The notes beneath the pieces were generated by a model. It was not told where the DNA came from. It worked only from the letters and a program-made list of their open reading frames with translations, and searched no databases. The translations under genes were made by a program, and so were the position numbers. From Lepiota brunneoincarnata (Eukaryota > Basidiomycota > Agaricomycetes > Agaricales > Agaricaceae): DNA of 64,000 nucleotides. The DNA is taken from contig JAEBUN010000001.1 of the NCBI GenBank assembly GCA_023014365.1, positions 1,364,001 to 1,428,000 on the forward strand, read 5' to 3'. Below, piece after piece: positions 63,630 to 64,000 of the stretch (position 1 is the first letter of the stretch; each line of letters opens with the position of its first letter).

Positions 63630-64000
63630 TTGGATGCTCCGGCCGGTTGTAATCTGTCAGTAAGAAGCGATGAGTCCCAGAAAGCCATGAGCAATGCGCA
63701 TTGGACAGGGGAACATGACTGACATAACTACCAAACCGTTGTCAGTTGTGCTGAGGGTTGGCACTTCGTGGGGAGTCAAAAAGATGGTAGTTTCTGGGTC
63801 AACCTGAGGAGAGTTATAACCCAACATACGCGCCTAACAAATACAGCTCTGGACGGGGAATTGACGAATCCGACATAGGATTTCGTATGTCAAATACACA
63901 GCCATTTGTCCTAAGAATAGACACATCTACTGCACCGGATCACGCCGAGGGGCAATACACACGCTCCTGCCCAGCCACCTCGCTTCGCGATAGCTCTGCA
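63630..64000. other. Upstream region of the CHAT gene to the window edge
   Basis: No further gene is recognised. The CHAT promoter should lie here. Confidence 0.4.

Overview
The window is nuclear DNA from a filamentous fungus, most likely an agaricomycete basidiomycete. Genes are split by many short GT-AG introns of about 48-65 bp. The families are typical of mushrooms: a DUF6534-like membrane protein, a CYP63-like P450, NACHT STAND proteins, TPR-CHAT proteins and AMP-binding ligases. There is no operon structure.

Layout. (1) 1-5.9 kb: three tandem 4-coumarate-CoA-ligase-like acyl-CoA synthetases on the + strand. Copy A is cut by the window edge, copies B and C carry frameshifts, and all three end in a peroxisomal PTS1 tripeptide (SKL, AKL, AKL). 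(2) 6.9-28.5 kb: a tandem array of six NACHT-type NTPase units of about 4 kb (five with the NTPase domain and a truncated sixth). Each has a conserved upstream module, a 5-7 exon gene and a conserved 3' module. Only copy 2 (11.5-14.1 kb) reads open throughout. The spacers hold a solo LTR with target-site duplication (10.28-10.61 kb), a MITE whose empty site is preserved in a sister unit (23.36-23.58 kb), and a repeat with a complete hammerhead-ribozyme core (19.86-19.92 kb). (3) 28.5-33.2 kb: a repeat-rich stretch with one small orphan ORF. (4) 33.2-57.4 kb: a probable secondary-metabolite locus with a PheA/TfdB-type FAD monooxygenase, a UbiA-family aromatic prenyltransferase, a second FAD monooxygenase, a DUF6534 membrane protein, a Gfo/Idh/MocA oxidoreductase, an MFS transporter, a secreted GMC oxidoreductase, a coiled-coil protein and a P450. 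(5) 58.3-63.6 kb: an unrecognised membrane-protein-like reading frame and a TPR-CHAT protease-like gene whose TPR half is riddled with frame changes.

How the genes may work together (inference). UbiA plus two flavin aromatic hydroxylases suggests a prenylated hydroxybenzoate/hydroquinone meroterpenoid. The oxidoreductase, GMC enzyme and P450 could tailor it and the MFS protein export it. The peroxisomal CoA ligases on the left could in principle supply a benzoate-type precursor by CoA-dependent side-chain shortening, but about 27 kb of NACHT array separates them from the locus. The NACHT array and the CHAT gene belong to families used in fungal non-self recognition and regulated cell death.

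Small indels, mostly single extra bases, interrupt the ligases, most NACHT copies, the GMC, MFS and P450 genes and the CHAT gene. UbiA, both flavin monooxygenases, the Gfo/Idh gene and NACHT copy 2 splice cleanly. Exon boundaries were inferred by eye, so internal limits are approximate; outer limits are start and stop codons unless stated.
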